Source: Blautia sp. AF19-10LB (lineage in GTDB: Bacteria; Bacillota; Clostridia; Lachnospirales; Lachnospiraceae). Taken from it: a DNA stretch of 64,000 nt. The DNA is taken from positions 1 through 64,000 of the forward strand of contig NZ_QTWS01000013.1 in NCBI RefSeq assembly GCF_003461245.1, written 5' to 3'. Shown piece by piece: positions 33,685 through 43,217 of this stretch. Each line of letters starts with the position of its first letter. Position 1 is the first letter of the stretch. Under the pieces are notes generated by a model. That model did no database searches. It saw only the letters and a program-made list of their open reading frames with translations, and was not told the DNA's origin. Made by a program: the position numbers and the translations under genes.

Positions 33685-34407
33685 TTATGACAAAGGTTCT
33701 TTGAGAGGAGTGCCTGCCTTGCGTGGATAACGTCCCGGGGTCGCTTTGACCTTCTCGATCACAACGAGGGAGCGCTGGATCTCTGAATCCGGAAGCTGGA
33801 AATAGACAACATCCTGGATCCTGCCGCCGAGGATCTTGATTGCTTTCTGTGCCTGCTCTACTTCTTCCTGTACGGTACCTGATTTATAGGAAATAAAAAA
33901 TCCGCCTGTCTTCACATATGGAAGGCAGTATTCTGATAAAGTTGCCAGATTGGATACCGCACGGGAAACACAGAGATCATACGTTTCGCGGTATGCTTTG
34001 TTTTTGGCAAATTCTTCGGCTCTGCCGTGGATCGCAGTGATATTTTCCAGTTTCAGAAGCTGGAAATTTTCCTCAAGGAAGTTCACTCTTTTTTTGAGAG
34101 AATCCAGAAGGCAGGCTTCCAGATGCGGGAACGCGATCTTGAGCGGAACGCCCGGAAAACCTGCACCTGTTCCGATATCCATGATCCTGTTTACCTTGCT
34201 CATATCCACTGCTTTTACGCAGGCAAGGCTGTCCAGGAAGTGCTTTACCAGCACTTCCTGAAATTCTGTGATACCGGTCAGGTTCATGACTTTATTTTTT
34301 TCTACAAGATATTCGTAAAAATCTGTAAACTGCTTTTTCTGGACTTCATCGAGAGTGATGCCAAGTTCCTGGCAGCCTTCTTCCAGTATTGTTAAATCAT
34401 ATGCCAT
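33685..34407 (-). CDS. rsmG: 16S rRNA (guanine527-N7)-methyltransferase RsmG (GidB)
   Basis: 240 residues, Rossmann-fold SAM methyltransferase: N-terminal helix EYLVEKNKVMNLTGI, motif I IMDIGTGAGFPGVPL, then LLDSLKKRVNFL and the SRAVSNLATLSEY region. It methylates G527 of 16S rRNA at N7 in the 530 loop. ATG, 15 nt after mnmG. It is the conserved last gene of the rpmH-to-rsmG cluster next to oriC. Confidence 0.96.
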   Translation of the reverse strand: MAYDLTILEEGCQELGITLDEVQKKQFTDFYEYLVEKNKVMNLTGITEFQEVLVKHFLDSLACVKAVDMSKVNRIMDIGTGAGFPGVPLKIAFPHLEACLLDSLKKRVNFLEENFQLLKLENITAIHGRAEEFAKNKAYRETYDLCVSRAVSNLATLSEYCLPYVKTGGFFISYKSGTVQEEVEQAQKAIKILGGRIQDVVYFQLPDSEIQRSLVVIEKVKATPGRYPRKAGTPLKEPLS

Positions 34408-34422
34408 TGATCTGCTCCTTCT

Positions 34423-36312
34423 TTATGCATTTCGTCTGTACTGTTCCAGATATACAAGAAGCACAGAGATATCTGCCGGAGATACGCCGGAGATTCTGGA
34501 CGCCTGTCCGATAGATACCGGGCGGTATTCTTCCAGTTTCTGTCTTGCTTCAATACGGAGGCTTCCGACTTTTTCATAATCCAAGTCCTCCGGGATCTTC
34601 TTTGCTTCCAGTTTCTTGAACTGTTCTACCTGTTTCATCTGACGCTTGATGTAGCCTTCGTATTTCAGATTGATCTCAACCTGTTCTTTTACGTCCCATG
34701 GAAGTTCCGGACGTTCTTTGTCGATCGGCGCAAGGTCTTCATAAGTGAGTTCCGGTCTGCGAATCAGTTCTGCGATGGTTGTTCCGGATTTCAGAAGAGT
34801 GCTTCCTTTTTCTTCAAGGAGCTTCTGCACTTCCGGATTTCCTCCGATCGTCGCATGTTCTGTTCGCTCAATTTCTCTTGCGATCGCTGCTTCTTTTTCA
34901 AGAAGTTTCTGATAAGTCTCCTCGTCGATCAGACCGACCTGATAACCTTTCTTGCGGAGACGTAAATCTGCATTATCCTGTCTGAGAAGCAGACGGTATT
35001 CTGCACGGCTTGTCATCATACGATATGGTTCGTGGTTTTCTTTCGTAACAAGGTCATCGATCAGAACGCCGATATATGCCTCGGAACGGTCAAGGATCAG
35101 CTGTTCCTGTCCCTTAACTTCCATAGCCGCATTGATTCCGGCGATCAGTCCCTGTGCAGCTGCTTCTTCATATCCTGAGCTTCCGTTGAACTGTCCGCCG
35201 CTGAAAAGTCCCTTGATCTTCTTGAATTCCAGTGTCGGATAAAGCTGCCGCGGATTGATGCAGTCATACTCGATCGCATAGGCGTTCTTTACGATCTTTG
35301 CATGCTCCAGTCCCGGTACGGAGTGGTACATCTCATCCTGAACATCTTCAGGAAGGGAGCTTGACATTCCACCGACATACATCTCGTTTGTATAAAGTCC
35401 TTCTGGCTCGATAAATACCTGATGGCGTTTCTTATCAGCAAATCTTACTACTTTGTCCTCGATGGACGGGCAGTATCTCGGTCCTGTTCCCTCGATCATT
35501 CCGGAATACAGAGGGGAACGGTCAAGGTTTGCACGAATGATCTCGTGTGTTTTTTCGTTTGTGTAGGTAAGCCAGCAGGATTTTTGCTCGATCTGCACGC
35601 TTTCCGGGTCTGTGAAAAAAGAGAACGGTACAACTCTCTTATCACCAAACTGTTCTTCCATCTTGGAATAGTCGATGGTATTTCCTGCGATTCGTGCCGG
35701 TGTTCCTGTCTTGAAACGGAACATTTCGATTCCAAGTTCCTTGAGTGAATCCGTCAGATAGTTTGCCGCCTGCAGTCCGTTCGGACCTGTATAGTTGCTG
35801 ACATCACCATAAATACAGCGTGCCTTGAGGTAAGTTCCTGTGCAGAGTACGACCGCCTGGCAGTGATAAACTGCACCTGAATATAATTTTACACCTGTGA
35901 TCTTTCCATCTTCTACAAGAAGTTTGGTTACTTCTCCCTGTTTGATCGTAAGGTTTGGCTGGTTTTCCAAAGTCTTACGCATCTCTGTGCTGTATGCCTG
36001 TTTGTCTGCCTGCGCTCTGAGTGAGTGAACTGCAGGTCCCTTGGACTGGTTCAGCATTTTGGACTGAATAAAAGTCTTGTCAATATTTTTGCCCATTTCC
36101 CCGCCGAGTGCATCCAGCTCTCTTACCAGATGTCCCTTGGAGCTGCCTCCTACGTTCGGGTTACACGGCATCAGTGCGATACTGTCCACACTGACTGTAA
36201 ACATTACGGTATCAAGTCCCAGTCTTGCACAGGCAAGAGCTGCTTCACATCCTGCATGACCGGCTCCAACTACAACGATATCACAGTTTTTCTCCAGTCT
36301 TCTGTCCTCCAT
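34423..36312 (-). CDS. mnmG: tRNA uridine-5-carboxymethylaminomethyl modification enzyme MnmG (GidA)
   Basis: 629 residues, full length. N-terminal FAD-binding [12 protein letters not shown], then [15 protein letters not shown], and the catalytic and insertion regions ([24 protein letters not shown]). The C-terminal helical domain ([16 protein letters not shown]) contacts MnmE. With MnmE it installs cmnm5 at U34 of tRNAs using FAD, methylene-THF and glycine. It lies 30 nt downstream of mnmE and 15 nt upstream of rsmG. Confidence 0.97.
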   Translation of the reverse strand: MEDRRLEKNCDIVVVGAGHAGCEAALACARLGLDTVMFTVSVDSIALMPCNPNVGGSSKGHLVRELDALGGEMGKNIDKTFIQSKMLNQSKGPAVHSLRAQADKQAYSTEMRKTLENQPNLTIKQGEVTKLLVEDGKITGVKLYSGAVYHCQAVVLCTGTYLKARCIYGDVSNYTGPNGLQAANYLTDSLKELGIEMFRFKTGTPARIAGNTIDYSKMEEQFGDKRVVPFSFFTDPESVQIEQKSCWLTYTNEKTHEIIRANLDRSPLYSGMIEGTGPRYCPSIEDKVVRFADKKRHQVFIEPEGLYTNEMYVGGMSSSLPEDVQDEMYHSVPGLEHAKIVKNAYAIEYDCINPRQLYPTLEFKKIKGLFSGGQFNGSSGYEEAAAQGLIAGINAAMEVKGQEQLILDRSEAYIGVLIDDLVTKENHEPYRMMTSRAEYRLLLRQDNADLRLRKKGYQVGLIDEETYQKLLEKEAAIAREIERTEHATIGGNPEVQKLLEEKGSTLLKSGTTIAELIRRPELTYEDLAPIDKERPELPWDVKEQVEINLKYEGYIKRQMKQVEQFKKLEAKKIPEDLDYEKVGSLRIEARQKLEEYRPVSIGQASRISGVSPADISVLLVYLEQYRRNA

Positions 36313-36342
36313 TTTTATCTTCCCTTCTTTTCTAAATTGCGT

Positions 36343-37716
36343 TTATTTTCCTGTACAGAATTTGCTGAAGATCTCATTGACCAGATCCTCCCCTACGGAT
36401 TCTCCCACGATCCTTCCGAGGCTTTCGTAGGCATTCATAAGGTCGATGGAAAAGAAATCTTCTGCCATTCCCATATCAATACTGTTCTTCACAAGTTCCA
36501 GGCTTTCTTTCGCTTCTTCCAGTGCAGCTTTGTGTCTTGCATTTGTGATGTATACTTCATCATTAAAAGAAAGTTCTCCCTGGAAAAACATGTTCTTGAT
36601 CTCATCTTCCAGTTTACGGATCCCTGTTTCTTCCACTACAGAAACAGGGATCACCGGACTTCCGGTACGCTGCTTTATTTTCTCCATATCTACGACCGGC
36701 TCAAGGTCTGTCTTGTTGTAGATCACGATGCTTTTTCTTCCGGAAAGTAATTCTATGATCTCTTCATCGTTTTCGTCAAGTGGTCTGGATGAATCTACAA
36801 CATACAGGATAAGGTCTGCGTCCTCTGCCATCTGTTTGGCTTTGCCGACTCCGATCTTTTCCACTACATCCTCGGTTTCGCGGATTCCTGCGGTATCGAT
36901 CACGCGAAGTGTAATTCCGTTCAGAGAAATGTATTCCTCCAGGATATCCCTCGTTGTGCCTTCGATCTCTGTGACGATCGCGCGGTCTTCGCCTACCAGG
37001 AAATTGAGGAGGGAAGATTTGCCGGCATTTGGTTTACCGAGGATAACTGTCTTGATCCCCTCCTGGATCATTCTTCCGTCGTCGGCAGTTTTCAACAGGT
37101 CCTGGATCTCTTTGGTCTCTTTATCCACAATGACTCTTAATTCCTGTGGATAGCCGGTGAGATCGTAGTGCTCCGGATCATCCAGGGCAGATTCTATATA
37201 TGCGATCTGGTAGAGCAGTCTGCTCCGGATCTCTTTTACGGCACGCTGTACGGAGCCTTTGAGCTGTTCTACGGAGCTCTTGAGTGCCATGGAGTTTTTG
37301 GCCTGAATGACATCCATGACAGCCTCCGCCTGCGACAGATCCAGCCTTCCGTTTAAGAAAGCTCTCTTTGTAAATTCTCCTGGTTCTGCGATCACGGCTC
37401 CGTTTTTGAGCACGGTTTCCAGAACCTTCTTCATGGCATAGACTCCGCCATGACAATCTATTTCTACGGTGTCCTCACCAGTATAAGTGTGAGGTCCTCT
37501 CATGATCATAACCAGAACTTCATCAACCACATCTTCTCCATCATAGATGAAACCGTAATGGATCGTGTGGCTCTGTACTTCCCTGATATTTTTCTTTCCG
37601 TTTTTGGAACGATAGATCCGGGAAATCACATCCATTGCTTCATCTCCGCTGATACGGACGATCCCGATTCCGGACGCACTCATAGCAGTTGAGATCGCAG
37701 CGATCGTTTTTTCCAT
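36343..37716 (-). CDS. mnmE: tRNA modification GTPase MnmE (TrmE)
   Basis: 457 residues: N-terminal tetrahydrofolate-binding domain (AISTAMSASGIGIVRISG), central helical domain, and an inserted G domain (G1 GKPNAGKSSLLN, G2/G3 EGTTRDI and DTAGIRET, G4 NKTD). The C-terminal zinc-free Cys motif is CTGK, a variant of CIGK. It is the GTPase partner of MnmG in U34 modification. ATG with AGGAGG. It begins the mnmE-mnmG-rsmG unit after the hairpin-rich gap at 37734-37951. Confidence 0.97.
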   Translation of the reverse strand: MEKTIAAISTAMSASGIGIVRISGDEAMDVISRIYRSKNGKKNIREVQSHTIHYGFIYDGEDVVDEVLVMIMRGPHTYTGEDTVEIDCHGGVYAMKKVLETVLKNGAVIAEPGEFTKRAFLNGRLDLSQAEAVMDVIQAKNSMALKSSVEQLKGSVQRAVKEIRSRLLYQIAYIESALDDPEHYDLTGYPQELRVIVDKETKEIQDLLKTADDGRMIQEGIKTVILGKPNAGKSSLLNFLVGEDRAIVTEIEGTTRDILEEYISLNGITLRVIDTAGIRETEDVVEKIGVGKAKQMAEDADLILYVVDSSRPLDENDEEIIELLSGRKSIVIYNKTDLEPVVDMEKIKQRTGSPVIPVSVVEETGIRKLEDEIKNMFFQGELSFNDEVYITNARHKAALEEAKESLELVKNSIDMGMAEDFFSIDLMNAYESLGRIVGESVGEDLVNEIFSKFCTGK

Positions 37717-37733
37717 AATTCCTCCTTATAAAA

Positions 37734-37951
37734 AAAATGTTATCCCAGAAGAAAGCACACGCCAATCACGTGTTATTCACGCTTTCACCTAGAATAACAT
37801 TTTATATTTCAGTTGTGAACTGTTTTCACTGCTGATTTAATGTTACTGTTCACTTCGTTCACAGTAACTTGGTCAAAATCCATTCCAAATCACCTACGGT
37901 GATGGGATTTTGCCCTGTATGTCTCGGGATTTTGCCATATTCATGGCAAAA
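37734..37951. repeat. Dense array of inverted repeats between jag and mnmE
   Basis: Four hairpins in about 220 bp: AAAATGTTAT/ATAACATTTT (37734-37803) with a nested ACACG/CGTGT; GTTACTG/CAGTAAC (37842-37868); CAAAATCC/GGATTTTG with nested ATCACC/GGTGAT (37874-37912); and TTTTGCCAT/ATGGCAAAA (37930-37951). GGGATTTTGCC is also repeated directly. No coding frame is credible here. It could be several terminators, a structured RNA or a worn repeat element. Confidence 0.6.
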
Positions 37952-37986
37952 CACCTCGCGGGATACTACCTGTGAGCAGTAACACT

Positions 37987-38934
37987 TTAGTATCTCTTTA
38001 ATTTGACAACTACGTGACGGTATGGTTCTTCACCTTCACTTACTGTCTCTACGAATTTATTTCCCTGAAGTGCAGAATGGATGATTCTTCTCTCGTAAGG
38101 ATTCATTGGCTCGAGAACTACAGGTTTTCTTGTTTTCTTGACCTTGTAGGCGATTCCCCTTGCCAGGTTCTCGAGAGTTTCTTTTCTGCGTCTTCTGTAA
38201 TCCTCTGTATCGAGTTTTACTCTGATATAGTCGGATTTGCCTTTGTTTACAACGAGGCTTGTAAGGTACTGGAGAGAATCAAGTGTCTGTCCTCTCTTAC
38301 CGATCAGGATTCCCATATCCTGGCCTTCAAAATCGACTTCCAGACAGCCATCTGTTGTGTTATATTTGGATGTGATCTGGACTTCTCCGAGATCCATGGA
38401 TGCAAATACATCATGAAGGAAAACAGATGCTCTCTCTTCGATCTCTTTGATCTCTGCCGGATCAGTGATGATCTCGATCGGCTTGGATACTCTTACCGGT
38501 TTTTCTTTGGCCGGTTTCGGCTCCCTTACTGGTTTCTCTTTGTAAACTCTTTCTTTCGGCTGTTTCTCTCTGACCGGTTTTGCAGGTTTTTCTTCTCTCG
38601 CTGCCTCTGGCTTTACTTCTTGTTTATTAGAAGTTCTGGCAGGTGCCTTTGGTGCCGGCTTCGGTGAAGATTTCTTCTGTTCCGGTTTCGGCTCGTCCTT
38701 GAATGCATCCAGTTTGACAGAAGCTACTATTTCCTCGAGTTCCTTTTCTTCTGAATGATCCTCTACTTTGCGAGCTTTAATGATCGCAGGCTTACTTCCA
38801 ATTCCGAAAAATCCGGAACTTCCTTCGCTGATTACCTGAATGTCAAGCTGATCACTGGTCACGCCCAGTTCAATACATGCTTTTGTGATTGCTTCATTTT
38901 TGGTTTTTGCTGAAAACTGCATATATTCATTCAT
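37987..38934 (-). CDS. jag: Jag / SpoIIIJ-associated RNA-binding protein (KhpB)
   Basis: 315 residues: Jag-N domain (residues 1-55, GSSGFFGIGSKPAII), a long Lys/Pro-rich charged linker (about 75-155), then a KH domain (GILIGKRGQTLDSLQYL) and R3H domain (RKVKKTRKPVV to GEEPYRHVVV). It is a cytoplasmic RNA-binding protein that works with YidC/SpoIIIJ and the KhpA partner in cell-wall and sporulation control. It starts 23 nt after yidC. The linker is longer and more repetitive (KPVRE, KPAKE) than in Bacillus. Confidence 0.94.
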   Translation of the reverse strand: MNEYMQFSAKTKNEAITKACIELGVTSDQLDIQVISEGSSGFFGIGSKPAIIKARKVEDHSEEKELEEIVASVKLDAFKDEPKPEQKKSSPKPAPKAPARTSNKQEVKPEAAREEKPAKPVREKQPKERVYKEKPVREPKPAKEKPVRVSKPIEIITDPAEIKEIEERASVFLHDVFASMDLGEVQITSKYNTTDGCLEVDFEGQDMGILIGKRGQTLDSLQYLTSLVVNKGKSDYIRVKLDTEDYRRRRKETLENLARGIAYKVKKTRKPVVLEPMNPYERRIIHSALQGNKFVETVSEGEEPYRHVVVKLKRY

Positions 38935-38957
38935 GATAAAACCCCGACCTTCCCTCT

Positions 38958-40226
38958 CTATTTCTTCTTGTTTTTCTCATCAAAAGCTTTGACCATATTT
39001 GCTTTTGCGGTAATGCTGCCTTCTTTTGCATGGGAAGCATTCTGGTAAGCTTCTTCTACTTTCTTCGCACGGTTTGCTTCATCAGAACCGCTCATACCTT
39101 TGTCGATCTTGTTGATATTCTTTACGCTCTGATGTGCCTGGTTTGTGATCTTCTGCGGCGGAAGTCCTTCTTTTGCACGTTTGGCTTCCATCTTCTTCAT
39201 ATTCTCGTTTACGAGATCATCAATGTTCATCTTGTTCAGGTGACGGTTGATGAGAAGCTGCTGGATACTTCTTACTACGGCACTTGCGATCCAGTAAATA
39301 CCAAGACCTACCGGGAATGTGAAACAGAAAAATGCAGACATAAGCGGCATTACTGTATTCATAGTCTTCATGGAGCTTGCCATTGCATTATTCTCGCCAC
39401 CGCCCTGTGTTGCTGCCTGTGGCATAAGCTTCAGGTTGAGCATCTGTGTTGCCCATGACAGAACCGGAATTGCAAGAGCTGCAATGATCAGGATCAGGGA
39501 TCCTGTTTTGATATAGCTCAGCGGCTGGTCTGCGATGTTGAGCACACCAAAAGTCTGCATCTTCTGGATCTCGGAAGCAGTTTTGCTGATCTGATCTGAG
39601 AATCCGGAGAACTGACTGATATCCTGTAAGGATTTCCACTGGGATGGAGACAGAGCATACAGGAAATCTACGATAGAATCTGCATTATCTGTGACCTGTC
39701 TTACTCGTGTCATCTTGTTGTCTGTGATAAAGTTATTGATGATATCTGCAAATCCATCTACTGCAAGGATCTGTGTGCAGACACCATTGAACACATTATA
39801 TACACTGCTTACATAAGCAGGGATATTCTGGATTACCTGATACAGAGCATACAGGATTGGGAGCTGGATAGCGAGCTGAACACAGCTTCCTGTAGGGGAT
39901 ACACCGTATTTCTGATATACCGCCTGGGTTTCCTCCTGCATCTTCATCATTGAATCCTGATCTTTTTTACCCTGATATTTCTTCTGGATTTTCTGGATCT
40001 CCGGCTGCATGATCGCACTCAGCTTAGAGAATTTCTGCTGTTTGATCTGCAGAGGAGTCATAAAAAGATAGATCAGAATACTGAAAATAATAATACAAAG
40101 GCCAAGGTTCTGAATTCCAACCATATCCAGCACTTTGTAGATACCGTTCATGATCCAGCCCATCACGATTGCGACCTGGCCGATGATCGGGGTACCACTT
40201 TTAGTAGCCAAAATCATACTTTCCAA
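38958..40226 (-). CDS. yidC: Membrane protein insertase YidC / SpoIIIJ
   Basis: 422 residues with the Oxa1/YidC core: helices around YLFMTPLQIKQQKFSKLSAI, TGSCVQLAIQLPILYALYQV, LSWATQMLNLKLM and FPVGLGIYWIASAV, followed by a basic cytoplasmic tail. It inserts and folds membrane proteins. The start is TTG at 40226 (AGGAGG 10 nt upstream); an ATG three codons later is too far from that site. It is longer than B. subtilis SpoIIIJ, with an extended loop (about residues 170-235). It sits between yidD and jag as usual. Confidence 0.95.
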   Translation of the reverse strand: MESMILATKSGTPIIGQVAIVMGWIMNGIYKVLDMVGIQNLGLCIIIFSILIYLFMTPLQIKQQKFSKLSAIMQPEIQKIQKKYQGKKDQDSMMKMQEETQAVYQKYGVSPTGSCVQLAIQLPILYALYQVIQNIPAYVSSVYNVFNGVCTQILAVDGFADIINNFITDNKMTRVRQVTDNADSIVDFLYALSPSQWKSLQDISQFSGFSDQISKTASEIQKMQTFGVLNIADQPLSYIKTGSLILIIAALAIPVLSWATQMLNLKLMPQAATQGGGENNAMASSMKTMNTVMPLMSAFFCFTFPVGLGIYWIASAVVRSIQQLLINRHLNKMNIDDLVNENMKKMEAKRAKEGLPPQKITNQAHQSVKNINKIDKGMSGSDEANRAKKVEEAYQNASHAKEGSITAKANMVKAFDEKNKKK

Positions 40227-40284
40227 TTTACTTGTTCCTCCTGGATGATCTTATGGAACAACTTCATGATTGATCCATTTACCT

Positions 40285-40494
40285 TTATGGTACGGGATCA
40301 TATCCCCCATGAGAAAAAGGATTACAACGTAATATTCTCCATATTGCCAGTAATCCTCCCCTGATTGCACCATATTTTTCGATTGCTTCCAAACCATATT
40401 GAGAACATGTGGGAATATAAGGACATTTAGTTCTCTTCATCGGTGATATATATTTCTGATAGAGACGAATCATTTTAATAAGAAGTTTCTTCAT
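40285..40494 (-). CDS. yidD: Membrane protein insertion efficiency factor YidD
   Basis: 69 residues with the YidD signature: [24 protein letters not shown], conserved cysteines in the C-P-x-x-P-x-C-S-Y motif, then [16 protein letters not shown]. It is an amphipathic protein at the inner face of the membrane, assisting YidC. It overlaps the 3' end of rnpA by 20 nt. Confidence 0.95.
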   Translation of the reverse strand: MKKLLIKMIRLYQKYISPMKRTKCPYIPTCSQYGLEAIEKYGAIRGGLLAIWRILRCNPFSHGGYDPVP

Positions 40495-40840
40495 CAGTAT
40501 GAACCTCTTCTATGATCTGATGTTTCCCTGCCAGATGCATGAAAGCACTCTCTATCTCCTGATAGCTCCTGCCCTTCGCTGCTGGTCTGGCAATTACAAC
40601 AATATCAAGATTTCTCCTGAAAAGTTCTTCATTCAGACGATAGCTCTCTCTTACCAGTCTGGTGAGCCTGTGGCGAACCACACTATTCCCTACTTTTTTA
40701 CTTACTGATATTCCCAGACGATTCTTCATGTACTGATTATCCAGTACGTACATCACCAGATACCGATTTGCTTTTGATGTTCCATGTCTGTATACCTGCT
40801 GAAAATCTTTGTTTTTCTTTAAGGACTCTGAATATTTCAT
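40475..40840 (-). CDS. rnpA: Ribonuclease P protein component
   Basis: About 121 residues of the basic RNase P protein: [17 protein letters not shown] and the RNR motif form [26 protein letters not shown]. It binds the catalytic RNA and pre-tRNA leader. The ATG at 40838-40840 begins [12 protein letters not shown], the usual N-terminus. A longer frame to 40876 is less likely. It is co-transcribed with rpmH 55 nt upstream and overlaps yidD. Confidence 0.95.
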   Translation of the reverse strand: MKYSESLKKNKDFQQVYRHGTSKANRYLVMYVLDNQYMKNRLGISVSKKVGNSVVRHRLTRLVRESYRLNEELFRRNLDIVVIARPAAKGRSYQEIESAFMHLAGKHQIIEEVHTDEETSY

Positions 40841-40868
40841 CGAATCCCCTTTCTTTATTATAGAAGAA

Positions 40869-40890
40869 AAGACCACATAACTGCGGTCTT
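40869..40890. terminator. Short hairpin between rpmH and rnpA
   Basis: AAGACC / GGTCTT with a 10-nt loop lies directly after the rpmH stop on the minus strand. It may be a partial terminator setting the rpmH to rnpA ratio. The stem is only 6 bp. Confidence 0.35.
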
Positions 40891-40895
40891 ATATC

Positions 40896-41030
40896 TTAGG
40901 CTGATAACTGCTTTCTTCCTTTTAATCTTCTGGCTGCTAATACTTTACGGCCGCCCTTTGTGCTCATACGAGCTCTGAAACCATGAACTTTCGCTCTAGA
41001 TCTTTTCTTTGGCTGAAATGTCATTTTCAT
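40896..41030 (-). CDS. rpmH: 50S ribosomal protein L34
   Basis: A 44-residue highly basic protein (starting [18 protein letters not shown], ending [11 protein letters not shown]), the normal size and pattern for L34. AAGGAGG lies 10 nt before the ATG. It is the first gene of the minus-strand rpmH-rnpA-yidD-yidC-jag run and borders oriC. Confidence 0.97.
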   Translation of the reverse strand: MKMTFQPKKRSRAKVHGFRARMSTKGGRKVLAARRLKGRKQLSA

Positions 41031-41092
41031 AGGTAAAGCACCTCCTTTATCTATTATCCCTATTCATACTATTATCATAGAACATCGTTTTA

Positions 41093-41121
41093 ATTATATT
41101 CATTCTGCACCCGTTCGTCAA
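41093..41121 (-). promoter_or_regulatory. Promoter of rpmH-rnpA
   Basis: On the minus strand TTGACG (41116-41121), a 17-bp spacer and TATAAT (41093-41098) lie 62 bp before the rpmH ATG. It is a strong sigma-A consensus. Confidence 0.85.
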
Positions 41122-41160
41122 GCAAAAATTCACAAAAAATCCAATAAAATTAAGTGTTTC

Positions 41161-41600
41161 CGACACTTTCAAAATAACCCACACTCAATTGTGGAAATAT
41201 CTGGTTTACGTAAAGTTATCCACTTTTTGTGGATAACTTGTGGATAACTTAAACTTTTTCGGCTGTTTTATCCTCACATACCCCCATATTTTTACACATA
41301 TTCCTAAAAAAATCCTTTATTTTACAGCATTCTCTCTGTGGACAAAGTTATACACATTCCACAGGGGTAATTATCCGCCTGTACTGATGTTATGTAAACT
41401 TATAGGGGATTATCCACACTTTCCAACTTATGCACATGTGGATAAAGTGGATAACTTGTGGACAACACCCGATTTTAACCACACAAACCATTTTTTCAGG
41501 GGATAATTTTACACAAATAATGATTGATTAACCACTGGATTTATTATAATATATAAAAGGATATCTATGTCCAATTGACCAATTGTAACTGTGAAAGTAC
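41161..41600. other. oriC: Replication origin oriC, upstream DnaA-box cluster
   Basis: The 620-bp gap between rpmH and dnaA contains many DnaA boxes (TTATCCACA or complement). Exact or one-mismatch copies lie at 41216-41224, 41228-41236, 41239-41247, 41337-41345, 41348-41356, 41410-41418, 41437-41445, 41446-41454 and 41457-41465, in both orientations. An AT-rich tract (41521-41565) with TATAATATATAAA follows, likely containing the dnaA promoter. Genes diverge from this point. The DnaA-bound clusters are probably also the autorepression sites of dnaA. Confidence 0.92.
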
Positions 41601-41652
41601 TGAACAGTTACGAATAATTTACACACATTCAAAGGAACCAGGAGTTTGAAAT

Positions 41653-43026
41653 ATGGATAAAGTTATAGAAAAATGGGATGAAATTCTTCAGACAGTCAAA
41701 CGTGACTACAATATCAGCGACGTAGCCTTCAATACATGGCTCAAACCGCTCGAAGTCTACGATGTGACTGACAATGTCATCACAATTTTAGTCCCATCTG
41801 AACAGGTAGTTCTGATAAACCTTCTTAATAAAAAGTACAAACTTCTTCTCCAGGTTACCATCTGCGAACTGACTGGAATAAGTGAGTGCGATGTCAAATT
41901 CATATCTCCTGATGAAGCACCTCAGAAAGATGTTCCTTCTTATGATAATGCAGCACCTGCAATGTCAGATATCGAACGTCGCTGTGAAGATGCACATTTG
42001 AATCCGAAATACATTTTTGATACTTTCATTGTCGGAAATAATAACAAATTTGCTCAGGCCGCAGCCCTTGCTGTTGCAGAATCCCCGGGAGATACCTATA
42101 ATCCGCTGTTTATCTACGGAGGTGCAGGACTTGGCAAGACTCATCTGATGCATTCCATCGCTCATTATATTATTGAACATGATGAAAACAGCAAAGTTTT
42201 GTATGTAACCAGTGAAGAATTCACAAATGAACTGATCGAAACGATCCGAAACGGAAATAACTCCGCAATGTCCAAATTCCGTGAAAAATACAGGAATATT
42301 GATGTTCTTCTGGTCGATGATATTCAGTTTATTATAGGAAAGGAATCCACACAGGAGGAATTTTTCCACACTTTCAACAGTCTGCACAGTGCCAAGAAAC
42401 AGATCATCATTTCTTCAGATAAACCACCGAAAGATATGGAAATTCTGGAAGAACGCTTCCGTTCAAGATTCGAATGGGGTCTGATCGCAGATATTACCTT
42501 ACCTGATTACGAGACCCGAATGGCAATTCTCCACAAAAAAGAAGAGCTCGAAGGCTACAATATCAGCGAAGAAGTCATTAATTACATTGCAACAAACATC
42601 AAATCCAATATCCGTGAGCTGGAAGGTGCCTTTAATAAGGTAATGGCAAGTTCCAAACTGGAGAAAAAGGAAGTAACCCTTGAACTTGCAGAGCAGGCAC
42701 TCAAGGATATCATCTCCCCAAATGAGCAAAAAGTCATCACTCCGGATTATATTATTTCCGTTGTTGCAGAACACTATCATGTAACTGTAGCGGAACTCTG
42801 CGGAAACAAGCGTAGTTCCAAGATCGTCATGCCAAGACAGATCGCCATGTATCTCTGCCGTGAGATCATTGACACTTCTCTCAAGACGATCGGCAAAAAT
42901 CTTGGTAACCGTGATCACACTACAATTATGCACGGAATTGAGAAAATCGAAAAAGAATTAGCAACAAATGATAACCTCAAAAACTCCATCGCTACCTTGA
43001 AGAAAAAAATTAATCCACAGGGTTAA
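41653..43026 (+). CDS. dnaA: Chromosomal replication initiator protein DnaA
   Basis: 457 residues: domain I (WDEILQTVKRDYN; FNTWLKPL), a short acidic linker, AAA+ domain III with Walker A GGAGLGKTHL (about residue 155), Walker B LLVDDIQF, sensor and RxRFEWGL, and domain IV with the DNA-recognition motif GNRDHTTIMHG (about residue 418). It binds DnaA boxes on both sides of its gene and melts the origin. ATG with CAGGAG upstream. It is first of the dnaA-dnaN-yaaA-recF run. Confidence 0.98.
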   Translation: MDKVIEKWDEILQTVKRDYNISDVAFNTWLKPLEVYDVTDNVITILVPSEQVVLINLLNKKYKLLLQVTICELTGISECDVKFISPDEAPQKDVPSYDNAAPAMSDIERRCEDAHLNPKYIFDTFIVGNNNKFAQAAALAVAESPGDTYNPLFIYGGAGLGKTHLMHSIAHYIIEHDENSKVLYVTSEEFTNELIETIRNGNNSAMSKFREKYRNIDVLLVDDIQFIIGKESTQEEFFHTFNSLHSAKKQIIISSDKPPKDMEILEERFRSRFEWGLIADITLPDYETRMAILHKKEELEGYNISEEVINYIATNIKSNIRELEGAFNKVMASSKLEKKEVTLELAEQALKDIISPNEQKVITPDYIISVVAEHYHVTVAELCGNKRSSKIVMPRQIAMYLCREIIDTSLKTIGKNLGNRDHTTIMHGIEKIEKELATNDNLKNSIATLKKKINPQG

Positions 43027-43200
43027 GTGACTTATCCACACCCACTTTCAAAGTTATCTGGTAGTTTTACACGTAGTTATACAGTCCTCAAAACCTTTAT
43101 TTTCAAGGTTTGAAAGACTTTTACACACAATCCCCATCCCCTAAGGCGGCTACGGCGGATATCTATATATTTATATATTTATAAAAGCAATTTTCAAACA
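43027..43200. other. Downstream oriC part between dnaA and dnaN, probable unwinding element
   Basis: The gap holds a perfect DnaA box TTATCCACA (43032-43040), degenerate boxes (AGTTATC, GTTATAC) and, just before dnaN, a very AT-rich stretch (43158-43190, ATCTATATATTTATATATTTATA) next to a short GC-rich patch. In B. subtilis the unwinding site lies in exactly this interval, so the origin is likely bipartite. Confidence 0.65.
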
Positions 43201-43217
43201 CGAAGGGAGTTATACAC

